Source: Oceaniferula flava
GTDB taxonomy: Bacteria > Verrucomicrobiota > Verrucomicrobiia > Verrucomicrobiales > Akkermansiaceae
Length of the DNA: 64,000 nt
Direction of reading: 5' to 3'
Assembly (NCBI RefSeq): GCF_016811075.1
Contig: NZ_JAFBGL010000002.1
Span: 310,001-374,000, forward strand
The notes under the pieces are model-generated. The model ran no database searches, was not told where the DNA came from, and worked only from the letters and a program-made list of their open reading frames with translations. A program made the position numbers and the translations under genes. Of the stretch, positions 46,735-54,657 are shown one piece after another. How positions within the stretch are numbered: position 1 is the stretch's first letter; every line of letters begins with the position of its first letter.

Positions 46735-48030
46735 CTATTCCACCCGGATGCTCACCGAGCGTCCGTGGGCATCGAGGCCTTCGACACGTGAGAATGTTTC
46801 CACGGCTGGCAGCGACTTCTGTAGTGCTTGCTGGTCCATGCGCACGATGCTGGCACGGCGTTGGAATTGATCGGCACGCAGGCCTGAAAATGATTTCCCG
46901 GAACCTCCTGTTGGCAGGGTGTGGCTCGGGCCGGCGAGGAAATCTCCGACGGCGACGGCCGCCAGTGGGCCGACGTAGATCGCGCCTGCCGTGCGGATTT
47001 GGTCCAGCCAGCAGTCCTCGTTTTCCACCACCAGCGATAAGTGTTCCGGAGCAAAAGCGTTGCAGATTTCCACCGCTTCTTCGATCGACTTGGTGAGCAG
47101 GCAGAAGGTGCCATTTTTTAGCACTTCGCGCAGGTATTTCTCGCGGCTTAGTTCGGCGGCTTGCTTTTCAAGCTCCTTCTCCACCTTGTTCAGCAGTGCT
47201 TTCGAGTTGGTGGCAAATCCGATCACACTGTCGCCACCGTGTTCAGCCTGGGCGAGCATGTCGGCGGCGATGAATTGGGCGTTGGCGGTTTTGTCGGCGA
47301 CGATGAGGACCTCACTTGGCCCGGGGAGGAGGTCGATGCTCACAGCCCCGACCAATTGACGTTTGGCTTCGACCACAAAGCTGTTGCCCGGGCCAAAGAT
47401 TTTCTCGACGGGAAGCACTGATTTGGTGCCGAGCGCCATGGCGGCAATCGCCTGAGCGCCGCCGACCTTGATGATCTCGGTGGCCCCGGACTCCACGAGG
47501 GCGTAGAGCAGGGCGGGGTTGATCTTGCCATCCTTGCCGGCAGGTGTGGCGGCAAGGATTTCAGGCACCCCGGTGGCCTGGCCGAAGGCGGCGGTCATCA
47601 GTGCAGAGGAAACGAGAGGGGCTTTGCCGCCAGGAACGTAAACACCGACGCGATCGTAAGGAGTGAAACGTTCGCCGACGATGACTCCTTCGCGGTTTTT
47701 GGCTTTCCAGTCCTTGCGCATGCTGCGCTTGGCGAAGGCGTGGATGTTGCGGCGGCTGGCGGCGACAGCCTTTTTAACGTCAGCATCGACGGCGGCGTAG
47801 GCCTCATCAATCTCTTCCTGAGAGACAAAAAGCGATTTCGCGCTGAGCCTCAGGCCATCAAATTTCTCCGTGTATTCGAACACGGCCGCATTGCCCCGCT
47901 TTTGAACGTCGCTGACGATGGAGGAAACGATTTCCTCCACCTGACTGCCGGCTGCACCCGGCACGGCACGGCGGTTAAGCTTTTTAACAAAGCGGGCGTA
48001 GGCGGCATCTTTGTGGCTGAGCACTTTCAT
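46735..48030 (-). CDS. hisD: histidinol dehydrogenase
   Basis: 431 residues; oxidises L-histidinol to histidine in two NAD-dependent steps, using zinc. Motifs: YVPGGKAPLVSSALM, FGPGNSFVVEAKRQL, LPGPSEVLIVAD, ADMLAQAEHGGDSV and APEHLSLVVEN. The start at 48028-48030 (MKVLSHKDAA) is chosen; the open frame extends 60 codons upstream through unrelated sequence. It is a lone his gene here. Confidence 0.95.
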   Translation of the reverse strand: MKVLSHKDAAYARFVKKLNRRAVPGAAGSQVEEIVSSIVSDVQKRGNAAVFEYTEKFDGLRLSAKSLFVSQEEIDEAYAAVDADVKKAVAASRRNIHAFAKRSMRKDWKAKNREGVIVGERFTPYDRVGVYVPGGKAPLVSSALMTAAFGQATGVPEILAATPAGKDGKINPALLYALVESGATEIIKVGGAQAIAAMALGTKSVLPVEKIFGPGNSFVVEAKRQLVGAVSIDLLPGPSEVLIVADKTANAQFIAADMLAQAEHGGDSVIGFATNSKALLNKVEKELEKQAAELSREKYLREVLKNGTFCLLTKSIEEAVEICNAFAPEHLSLVVENEDCWLDQIRTAGAIYVGPLAAVAVGDFLAGPSHTLPTGGSGKSFSGLRADQFQRRASIVRMDQQALQKSLPAVETFSRVEGLDAHGRSVSIRVE

Positions 48031-48091
48031 GGCCTGTCGCATACATGCTGACCACACTTTCTGCAAGTGCGGGGTGAAGTGCTTAGCACAC

Positions 48092-48451
48092 TTAAGCGGC
48101 GGCCACTGGCTCGGGGCGTGCTTTGAAGCGCTCGGCAGTGAGTTGATCGCACTCTTCCTCGGTGAGGGTGAAGGCCATCGGCACGTCTCCGATTTCCACC
48201 ACCATACCATTGGTCAGGGTGATGACTTCCTCGCGTTTGCCATTGAGTTTGATTCCATTGGTTGATCCATTGTCGCGGAGCACGAAGCCGCCTTTTAAGC
48301 GATCGATGAAACAATGGCCCTTGGAAACGGAGCGGTGTTCGATGGTGATGTCGTTCTCACTACTGCGGCCGATCATCACGCGCATGCGCTTCATGTCAAA
48401 GCGGTATGCTTGAGCGTCTTTGTGGGGCTGGCTGATATTGATTTTAGGCAT
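48092..48451 (-). CDS. FHA-domain protein
   Basis: 119 residues, essentially one forkhead-associated domain: VMIGRSSENDITIEHRSVSK, GHCFIDRLKGGFVLRDNGS and TNGIKLNG, the conserved GRS, SxxH-like and NGT-like positions, so it can bind phosphothreonine peptides. The short C-terminal tail carries no other domain. 61 nt upstream of hisD on the same strand; no kinase is nearby. Confidence 0.88.
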   Translation of the reverse strand: MPKINISQPHKDAQAYRFDMKRMRVMIGRSSENDITIEHRSVSKGHCFIDRLKGGFVLRDNGSTNGIKLNGKREEVITLTNGMVVEIGDVPMAFTLTEEECDQLTAERFKARPEPVAAA

Positions 48452-48658
48452 AACTGTAAGGAGTTGGTGGTTTCAGTTCGGTTGATCCGCGCTGATCGCA
48501 GATCGTTCACTGAATATAACGTAGCAAAACGCGAGATGATTCAAAAAATCGGAGAAATCGACCGCAGCGGGTGTTTGCTGAGAGTCCAGTCTAGCTGGGC
48601 TTGGACAGGGATCCATGCTTGAGCTTATGCCAATATCGAGGTGGGAACTCAGAATCCT

Positions 48659-48676
48659 CACTAGACGTAGATGGTA
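48659..48676 (+). promoter_or_regulatory. shared motif before D-hydroxyproline oxidase gene
   Basis: CACTAGACGTAGATGGTA. Matches the site before the epimerase gene (50799-50816) at 15 of 18 bases and, less well, the site before the deaminase gene (54511-54528). It ends 12 nt before the ATG at 48689. An in-frame ATG at 48671 lies inside the motif, an argument for the later start. Confidence 0.5.
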
Positions 48677-48688
48677 GTTTTAAACGCC

Positions 48689-49942
48689 ATGGAAAAGAAG
48701 TCGGACAGCGTTGTCGTGGTGGGGGCTGGGATCATTGGTCTCTGCACAGCTTACAGTCTGTTGAAGGCTGGGCGGGCCGTGACGATCATTGATCGCGAGG
48801 GCGACTCCCAGACGAGCTGCTCCTACGGTAATGCTGGTATGGTAGTGCCCAGCCATTTCATCCCGCTGGCCGCACCAGGGATCATCGCCAAAGGTCTGCG
48901 TTGGCTAGCCAATCCAGAGGGGCCGTTTTACATTCGCCCGCGCATGAGCATGGATCTGGTGCGCTGGTGCCGCTTATTTTCCCAACACGCCACCGCCAAA
49001 CATGTCGATGCCAGCTGCGAGCTGATCCGTGATTTGAACTTGGAAAGTCGTCGCTTGTTCACCGAGCTGGCGAAGGACCTGGAGGTGGAGCTCGTTGAAA
49101 AAGGTCTCCTAATGCTGTGCAATTCTGAGAAAACACTGCACGAAGAAGCCGAAGTGGCTGAAATGGCCAACCGTCTGGGCGTGGGTGCAGAGGTCTGCGA
49201 TGCCGCCCGTCTCAAGGAGCTGGACAAGGGGATCCAGATGGATGTGAAAGGGGGCGTTTGGTTCAAGGACGATTGCCACATGGACCCTGCCACCATGGTC
49301 ACCAGCCTGCGGGCCAAGGTGAAAGCCATGGGCGCTGAATTCATGATCGGGGCCGAGGTCTCGGGGCTCTCCAAAGGGTCAAACGGAATGGTTAAGCTCG
49401 AGGGCGTGGATCTTCCTGACGACCAAGAAATCGTCCTGGCTTGTGGTGCATGGTCTGGCGAGTTGATGAAGACTATGGGGCACCGGATGCCAATGCAGGC
49501 AGGAAAAGGTTACTCGCTGACGATGAAAAACCCACGCGAGCTCCCTGAGCTTTGTTCGATTCTTTGCGAGGCAAAAGTAGCTGTCACCCCGATGGGTGGC
49601 GCATTAAGGTTCGGCGGCACGATGGAAATTTGTGGCAATGATCTCTCCGTTAATCCTCGCCGGGTGCATGGGATTGTGAAGTCGGTCAGCCACTACTTTC
49701 CTAATTTTCAAGAAAGTGATTTCGCAGGTATCGAGCCATGGGCCGGCCTGCGTCCTTGTTCTCCGGACGGCCTGCCATACATTGGTCGGGTCGCTGGTAG
49801 CGCGAACCTCACAGTGGCCAGTGGGCACTCGATGATGGGCCTGAGCATGGGGCCGGTGACCGGACAGGTGGTTGCCGAGATTCTGACCAGCAATACGCCG
49901 CCTCTGGATATTCGGAAGCTCGACCCGCTGCGCTTTAATTAG
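48689..49942 (+). CDS. FAD-dependent D-amino-acid oxidase, probable cis-4-hydroxy-D-proline oxidase (DadA-like)
   Basis: 417 residues. FAD-binding start VVVVGAGIIGLCTAYSLLKA; DadA-like features include CSYGNAGMVVPSHFIPLAAP and a C-terminal GLRPCSPDGLPYIGRV and SGHSMMGLSMGPVTGQ. DAO-family enzymes oxidise D-amino acids to imines. In the neighbourhood of a 4-hydroxyproline epimerase and deaminase the best inference is oxidation of cis-4-hydroxy-D-proline to pyrroline-4-hydroxy-2-carboxylate (HypO role). Single-subunit FAD type, not the multi-subunit LhpBEF type. A start at 48671 would add six residues. Confidence 0.85.
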   Translation: MEKKSDSVVVVGAGIIGLCTAYSLLKAGRAVTIIDREGDSQTSCSYGNAGMVVPSHFIPLAAPGIIAKGLRWLANPEGPFYIRPRMSMDLVRWCRLFSQHATAKHVDASCELIRDLNLESRRLFTELAKDLEVELVEKGLLMLCNSEKTLHEEAEVAEMANRLGVGAEVCDAARLKELDKGIQMDVKGGVWFKDDCHMDPATMVTSLRAKVKAMGAEFMIGAEVSGLSKGSNGMVKLEGVDLPDDQEIVLACGAWSGELMKTMGHRMPMQAGKGYSLTMKNPRELPELCSILCEAKVAVTPMGGALRFGGTMEICGNDLSVNPRRVHGIVKSVSHYFPNFQESDFAGIEPWAGLRPCSPDGLPYIGRVAGSANLTVASGHSMMGLSMGPVTGQVVAEILTSNTPPLDIRKLDPLRFN

Positions 49943-50007
49943 CCCGCAGCCTTCGCCGACGAAATCCGATTCACCGTGCAGAACGCTTGCGAGCCGCTCG
50001 GGTCTAG

Positions 50008-50757
50008 CTAGCTGTTCCGCCGGCGATCTCGGTAGGCCTTGGGGGTGAGCCCAGTCGTTTGTTTGAACTGACGCGTGAAGGCTGACTGATCCGAGTAGCC
50101 GGACTCCAGAGCAATGTTAGAGATGCTTTTGCCGGTGGTGATCAGCATGTGGCAGGCGGCATCGATGCGGGCACGAGTGATGCACTGGCCTGCGGACATC
50201 TGATAGAGGGCGCGAATGCGCTGATCCAGCTGATAGACCGAGAGCCCGGCCATTTCTGCCAAGTCCGGTAAGCGGAGCGGCTGATCGATGTGCTCGCGAA
50301 TGTAGCTGAGCACTTTGGAGATGGTAGTGAGCCCATCGCCATGCTGCAGCGAAGAATGGAGATCGCGCGAGATACCGGAGACCCCGATGATCATTTTATC
50401 CTTATCGAGAATGGGCTCTTTGTAGGTGAGGCACCAGCCTTCGTGGCCGTCTGGATAGAGGTGAAGTTCCAGCTGGCCGGTGATGCTGCGTGCCGTCTTG
50501 AGCACGAGTTGATCTTGCTTGGTGTAAGCTCCACCGAGAGGGGCGGGGAATAATTCCTCGGCGGTTTTGCCGATGATGGCATCCTTGTCTTCCTGGCCGC
50601 AGCGCTTTACGAGAGTGTTGTTCGCTGCGACGTAACGACCAAGGTGATCCTTGATGAAAAATGCGATATCTGGCACCTGATCAAACAGTTGCTCAGTGAG
50701 TAACGGACGGTCGAGCCTGTGGAAAAAGGCTTCTCTGATTTCCTCGGCAGGTGTCAT
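50008..50757 (-). CDS. PAS-AraC family transcriptional regulator, probable hydroxyproline regulator
   Basis: 249 residues. PAS domain about 20-130 (LFDQVPDIAFFIKDHLGRYV), then a two-HTH AraC/XylS DNA-binding domain from about 150: LRLPDLAEMAGLSVYQLDQR and SISNIALESGYSDQSAFTRQ, FKQTTGLTPKAYRDRR. A PAS ligand domain in front of AraC is less usual than the cupin type. Divergent from the epimerase gene with 74 nt between and convergent with the oxidase gene, so it likely controls this locus, with hydroxyproline or an intermediate as possible inducer. Confidence 0.9.
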   Translation of the reverse strand: MTPAEEIREAFFHRLDRPLLTEQLFDQVPDIAFFIKDHLGRYVAANNTLVKRCGQEDKDAIIGKTAEELFPAPLGGAYTKQDQLVLKTARSITGQLELHLYPDGHEGWCLTYKEPILDKDKMIIGVSGISRDLHSSLQHGDGLTTISKVLSYIREHIDQPLRLPDLAEMAGLSVYQLDQRIRALYQMSAGQCITRARIDAACHMLITTGKSISNIALESGYSDQSAFTRQFKQTTGLTPKAYRDRRRNS

Positions 50758-50798
50758 GATTGGGCTGTGCTGATTGGTTGGCTGTCTCTACGAATTTC

Positions 50799-50816
50799 CA
50801 CTAGACCCACATGGTA
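50799..50816 (+). promoter_or_regulatory. shared motif before 4-hydroxyproline epimerase gene
   Basis: CACTAGACCCACATGGTA, 15 of 18 identical to the site before the oxidase gene; ends 15 nt before the epimerase ATG, in the gap shared with the regulator gene. Candidate binding site of that regulator, though a leader-RNA role is possible because it sits so near the start. Confidence 0.5.
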
Positions 50817-50831
50817 AAGTGATGACCGAAA

Positions 50832-51827
50832 ATGAGCAACCCTGAACAGAGATATCTGCAGGTAATTGATTCCCACACCGGCGGCGAGCCCACGCGTATG
50901 GTGATTGATTGGCCTGAAGATGTGACCGGTCTGGACACCGGCACCATGATGGAACGTCGTAGCCTGCTGGCTGAGCGATACGATTGGATACGTTCCGCCT
51001 GCATCAATGAGCCCCGTGGCCATGACGCAATGGTAGGTGCCCTGCTCTGTAAGCCTGTGAACCCGGACTGTGTCGCAGGAATCATTTTTTTCAACAACAC
51101 AGGTTACCTCAACGGCTGTCTGCACGGCACCATTGGTGTAGCTGTCAGCCTGCTTCATCTCGGTATGATTAGTGAAGGGAATCATCTGATTGAGACTCCC
51201 GTTGGCACTGTTGAAGCGCAAGTGGATGCCTCTGGCTCGGTGACAGTGAGAAACGTGCCGAGCTACCGCTACCGTCGTGCGGCGCAGGTTGATGTCCCTG
51301 GCTACGGCGTAGTCACTGGCGATATCGCTTGGGGGGGTAATTGGTTTTTCCTCACCGAGGCTGACGACCATGATTTTGCTCCCGCGGTGAAATACAAGAA
51401 TATCTCTGCGCTCACCAGCTATGGTGTGGCCGTGGTTCAGGCATTGGCCGATCAAGGCATCACCGGTGCCGATGGCGGCGAGATCGATCACCTTGAAATT
51501 TTTGGCGAAGCGACCGATGAAGCCTCCGATAGCCGGAACTTTGTGCTCTGCCCCGGCTTGGAATATGATCGCTCACCCTGCGGCACCGGAACCAGTGCCA
51601 AACTCGCTTGCCTCTACGCAGATGGGAAATTAAAACCCGGCGAAACTTGGCGCCAGGCGAGCATTCTCGATACCATTTTTGAAGGTCAAGTGGAAGAGCT
51701 TGACGGCGAGCAAATCACCCCGATTGTGTCGGGCACCGCCTACGTTACAGGCGAGGCGAAGCTCATTATTCCGAGCGAAGATCCATTCCGTTACGGCATT
51801 CGCCCGGACGAATTTCTCACCTCCTAA
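50832..51827 (+). CDS. proline racemase family, probable 4-hydroxyproline 2-epimerase
   Basis: 331 residues. Both catalytic cysteines of the family are present: Cys96 in GYLNGCLHGTIG and Cys250 in DRSPCGTGTSA. Retention of the second Cys argues for an epimerase/racemase rather than a trans-3-hydroxyproline dehydratase (which has Thr there). The first site reads CLHG instead of the usual CGHG. It converts trans-4-hydroxy-L-proline to cis-4-hydroxy-D-proline, the first step of the pathway (HypE/LhpA role). The dehydrogenase gene follows after 20 nt. Confidence 0.88.
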   Translation: MSNPEQRYLQVIDSHTGGEPTRMVIDWPEDVTGLDTGTMMERRSLLAERYDWIRSACINEPRGHDAMVGALLCKPVNPDCVAGIIFFNNTGYLNGCLHGTIGVAVSLLHLGMISEGNHLIETPVGTVEAQVDASGSVTVRNVPSYRYRRAAQVDVPGYGVVTGDIAWGGNWFFLTEADDHDFAPAVKYKNISALTSYGVAVVQALADQGITGADGGEIDHLEIFGEATDEASDSRNFVLCPGLEYDRSPCGTGTSAKLACLYADGKLKPGETWRQASILDTIFEGQVEELDGEQITPIVSGTAYVTGEAKLIIPSEDPFRYGIRPDEFLTS

Positions 51828-51847
51828 CTAGAACCATTTATATTATC

Positions 51848-53407
51848 ATGACATTGCAAGGAACATCCATCATCGGAGCCGCTCGCGGCAAGGGCACAGA
51901 AGCCCTCGGCAAAAGCCATAACCCAGCTACCAACGAATATCTCGAGCCCGAGTACATCGCCGCTACCCACGAGGAGCTTGAGCACGCAGTCTCTCTAGCC
52001 GATTCTGCCTTCAAGGAATATCGTCACTGCAGCGGTGCGAAAAAAGCAGAGCTGCTGCGTGCCATCGCCTCGAACATCGAGGCCATTGTTGAAGACCTCG
52101 TCGCCCGCATGCCGCTGGAAACCGGACTGCCAGAAATGCGCGTTCGGGGCGAAGCCGGCCGCACCTGTGGTCAGCTCCGCATGTTTGCCAATCTCGTTGA
52201 GGAGGGTTCCTGGGTGGATGCACGCATCGATCGTGCCCAGCCTGAGCGCCAGCCACTTCCCAAGGTAGATACTCGCAGCATGCTGCGTGCGCTTGGTCCC
52301 GTCGCCGTTTTCGCGGCATCCAATTTCCCGCTGGCATTCTCCACCGCAGGTGGCGACACCGCCTCGGCTCTTGCTGCCGGTTGCCCGGTGATCGTCAAAG
52401 CTCACTCCTCCCACAGCGGCACTGCCGAGCTGGTGGGACTGGCCATTCAGAAGGCTGTGGCCGACTGCGGTCTGCCTGAGGGTGTGTTCTCTCTCGTCTA
52501 CGGTGGCGGCCGTTCCATTGGTCAATCCCTAGTGAAACACCCTGCAATCAAGGCGGTTGGTTTCACCGGTTCTTACGGCGGAGGTAGAGCCCTGATGGAT
52601 CTTGCCGCTGCTCGTCCTGAGCCGATTCCGGTCTACGCCGAGATGAGCGCAATCAATCCAGTGGTAATCCTGCCCGGTGCAGCGAAGGAGCGCGGAGCGC
52701 AAATTGCCCAAGGCCTGCACGGATCGATGACTCTGGGAGTCGGCCAGTTCTGCACCAACCCCGGCCTGATCTTCGTGCACGAGGACTACGCCGAAGTGAT
52801 CGCCAAGGAAACTGCCAGCTTGGTGGCTGAGTCCGCTTCCAGCGCCATGCTGAACAGCGGAATTTGCGATGCATACTGCAGCGGTCTTGAAGCTCTCGAA
52901 AAACATGACGCCGTCACTCAACTCGGTAAAGCCAGCGCCGGTGAAGGTTCTAACCAAGCGGTGCCTGCCTTGTTCCAAACTGATATCCAGACATTCACCA
53001 GCTCGGAAGAGCTCACCAACGAGGTCTTTGGCCCAGCGAGTATCATCGTGACTTACCAATCGGAAGAAGATCTGCTAGGTGCTTTTGCTACCATGGAAGG
53101 TCAGCTCACCGCCACGGTTCACGGAACTGAGGAAGAGCTTGCCGAGCAGGTGGCTTTGACTCGCCTGATGGAAGACCGTGCTGGACGTCTCGTGTTCAAC
53201 GGCTTCCCCACTGGTGTGGAAGTCTGCGCGAGCATGGTGCACGGCGGACCATTCCCATCCACCTCGGATGGACGTAGCACCTCCGTGGGAACAATGGCAA
53301 TCTACCGTTTCACCCGTGCCGTATGCTGGCAGGACTGTCCGCAGTCACTTCTGCCTGCCGAGTTGCAAGACGGCAACCCACTGGGCATCCAGCGCAGTGA
53401 GGTCTAA
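51848..53407 (+). CDS. aldehyde dehydrogenase, probable 2-oxoglutarate semialdehyde (2,5-dioxovalerate) dehydrogenase
   Basis: 519 residues. The ALDH fold is complete: VAVFAASNFPLAFSTAGGDT, GFTGSYGGGRALMDLAA, the Glu-containing PVYAEMSAINPVVILPG and the nucleophile Cys302 in VGQFCTNPG. AEMSAINPV and the C-terminal half resemble the KGSADH subfamily, which oxidises the semialdehyde to 2-oxoglutarate, the last step of hydroxyproline breakdown (also of D-glucarate and L-arabinose routes). Operon with the epimerase; followed by a strong terminator. Confidence 0.88.
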   Translation: MTLQGTSIIGAARGKGTEALGKSHNPATNEYLEPEYIAATHEELEHAVSLADSAFKEYRHCSGAKKAELLRAIASNIEAIVEDLVARMPLETGLPEMRVRGEAGRTCGQLRMFANLVEEGSWVDARIDRAQPERQPLPKVDTRSMLRALGPVAVFAASNFPLAFSTAGGDTASALAAGCPVIVKAHSSHSGTAELVGLAIQKAVADCGLPEGVFSLVYGGGRSIGQSLVKHPAIKAVGFTGSYGGGRALMDLAAARPEPIPVYAEMSAINPVVILPGAAKERGAQIAQGLHGSMTLGVGQFCTNPGLIFVHEDYAEVIAKETASLVAESASSAMLNSGICDAYCSGLEALEKHDAVTQLGKASAGEGSNQAVPALFQTDIQTFTSSEELTNEVFGPASIIVTYQSEEDLLGAFATMEGQLTATVHGTEEELAEQVALTRLMEDRAGRLVFNGFPTGVEVCASMVHGGPFPSTSDGRSTSVGTMAIYRFTRAVCWQDCPQSLLPAELQDGNPLGIQRSEV

Positions 53408-53434
53408 CTTTATCTGATGCAACACACATTAGAA

Positions 53435-53470
53435 GGGAGGTTTCGCATGCTGCGAAGCCTCCCTTTTTTT
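53435..53470 (+). terminator. Rho-independent terminator of the epimerase-dehydrogenase operon
   Basis: GGGAGGTTTCGCA (53435-53447) with TGCGAAGCCTCCC (53451-53463, one G-T pair), then seven T. Confidence 0.95.
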
Positions 53471-53493
53471 GGCTTTGTGCCAATGACGTAGAG

Positions 53494-53530
53494 ACAAAAA
53501 AGCCAGTCACGCGTTTGCGATGACTGGCTT
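53494..53530 (-). terminator. Rho-independent terminator of the deaminase gene
   Basis: AAGCCAGTCA (53500-53509) pairs with TGACTGGCTT (53521-53530); on the minus strand a U-tract follows (complement of ACAAAAAA). Lies back to back with the plus-strand terminator. Confidence 0.92.
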
Positions 53531-53557
53531 TGGTAAAGAGAATGTGTGGGCGTCGAC

Positions 53558-54499
53558 TTAGGCGTCTTTGCCTTCCCAAGAACTCCACCAGTTGCGGAAC
53601 AGCGCGTGCTGTTGGTTCAAGTAAGCCTCTTGTGCGGGGCTCAGTTTGTCGTCTGGGTTGATGTGGTATTTGTATTCGCTGTGACCTTCCAGCACCATGA
53701 GGTGTTTGTAGTAGAGCACCAGATCTGGTTTTTCATCGAAGGTGGAGAGCACGTTCATGGCCTCGGAGAGTTCCAGGGCGTAGCGGCGCGCTGTGGAGTC
53801 ACCTTCAGCTGCGCGTTTGCAGAGCTCGACCATCTTCAGAACTTCTTTGGGCAGGGCACAACCGACACCAGTAATGGCACCTCCGGCGCCGCAGTTGACG
53901 AAGCCGTGGAAGGCTCCGGTATCGACCCCCACCATGAGAGTGAGATCATCGCGACCAGTCGTGATGTTTTCTGCTGCGTAGCTCATGGGAGCTGCACCGC
54001 CGAACTCTTTGAAGCCAATCAGTTGAGGATAGCTTTCGTTGAGTTTGAAAAAGAGATCAGCCTTGGTCTCGAAACCGTAGTAAGGTGAGTTGTAGATCAC
54101 CGCAGGAAGGTCAGGGCCACCGGCTTCGAGGATGGCGGTGAAGTGATTGTATTGAGCTGCAGGAGAAGCTCCGCGTGAGAGGACGCGAGGGATGACCATC
54201 AGACCGTGAGCGCCCACTTCGCGAGCGTGAGCTGCGTGTGCCGCTGCGTAACGGGTGTTTTGTGCGCCGGTTCCGACGATGGTTTTGATGCCGGCGTCGA
54301 CCAGGGCTTTCACGCCAGTCATGCGCTGCTCTTCAGTGAGGAGGGGCCAGTCGCCCATTGATCCGCAGTAAACCACGGAGTCCATGCCGGCCTCGATCAG
54401 GCTTTTGGCGGTGTTTACCAGGGCGTCAAAATCTGGGTTGCCCTCGGCGTCGCAAGGGGTCATCAGAGCGGGAATTGTTCCTGAGAATATGTTGCTCAT
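53558..54499 (-). CDS. DHDPS-family lyase, probable pyrroline-4-hydroxy-2-carboxylate deaminase
   Basis: 313 residues from MSNIFSGTIPALMTP. Dihydrodipicolinate-synthase family TIM barrel with Tyr136 (IYNSPY) and Schiff-base Lys164 (IGFKEFGG); GSMGDWPLLTEEQR is the equivalent of the G-(T)-E loop. The family includes HypD/LhpC, which deaminates pyrroline-4-hydroxy-2-carboxylate to 2-oxoglutarate semialdehyde; the neighbours support that reading over lysine synthesis. The frame is open much further upstream, but the chosen start fits the family and leaves the shared motif upstream. Confidence 0.88.
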   Translation of the reverse strand: MSNIFSGTIPALMTPCDAEGNPDFDALVNTAKSLIEAGMDSVVYCGSMGDWPLLTEEQRMTGVKALVDAGIKTIVGTGAQNTRYAAAHAAHAREVGAHGLMVIPRVLSRGASPAAQYNHFTAILEAGGPDLPAVIYNSPYYGFETKADLFFKLNESYPQLIGFKEFGGAAPMSYAAENITTGRDDLTLMVGVDTGAFHGFVNCGAGGAITGVGCALPKEVLKMVELCKRAAEGDSTARRYALELSEAMNVLSTFDEKPDLVLYYKHLMVLEGHSEYKYHINPDDKLSPAQEAYLNQQHALFRNWWSSWEGKDA

Positions 54500-54510
54500 G
54501 CCTGAGATCA

Positions 54511-54528
54511 TAGCAGTAATGTCTAGGC
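54511..54528 (-). promoter_or_regulatory. shared motif (weaker copy) before deaminase gene
   Basis: On the minus strand GCCTAGACATTACTGCTA: CTAGAC, four bases, then CTGCTA, against CTAGAC-N4-ATGGTA at the other two sites. About 10 of 15 conserved positions agree, same spacing, 11 nt before the deaminase ATG. Confidence 0.4.
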
Positions 54529-54657
54529 GGATTTTACGGCGGGAACTGATTTTTGGGGATAAATGCAGGGGCTCCAGCGGAGAGACATGTGTAATCCCTA
54601 GGAGCATACAGTCAAAACTAGATATTGAATCATTATCTTTATTCATGATTATCAGAA

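Noticed and set aside
48031-48210. 60-codon extension of hisD
   Set aside because: The added residues do not resemble HisD and run into the FHA gene.
48671-48688. Upstream ATG of the D-hydroxyproline oxidase
   Set aside because: The ATG lies inside the shared 18-bp motif, and the start at 48689 gives a normal FAD-binding N-terminus.
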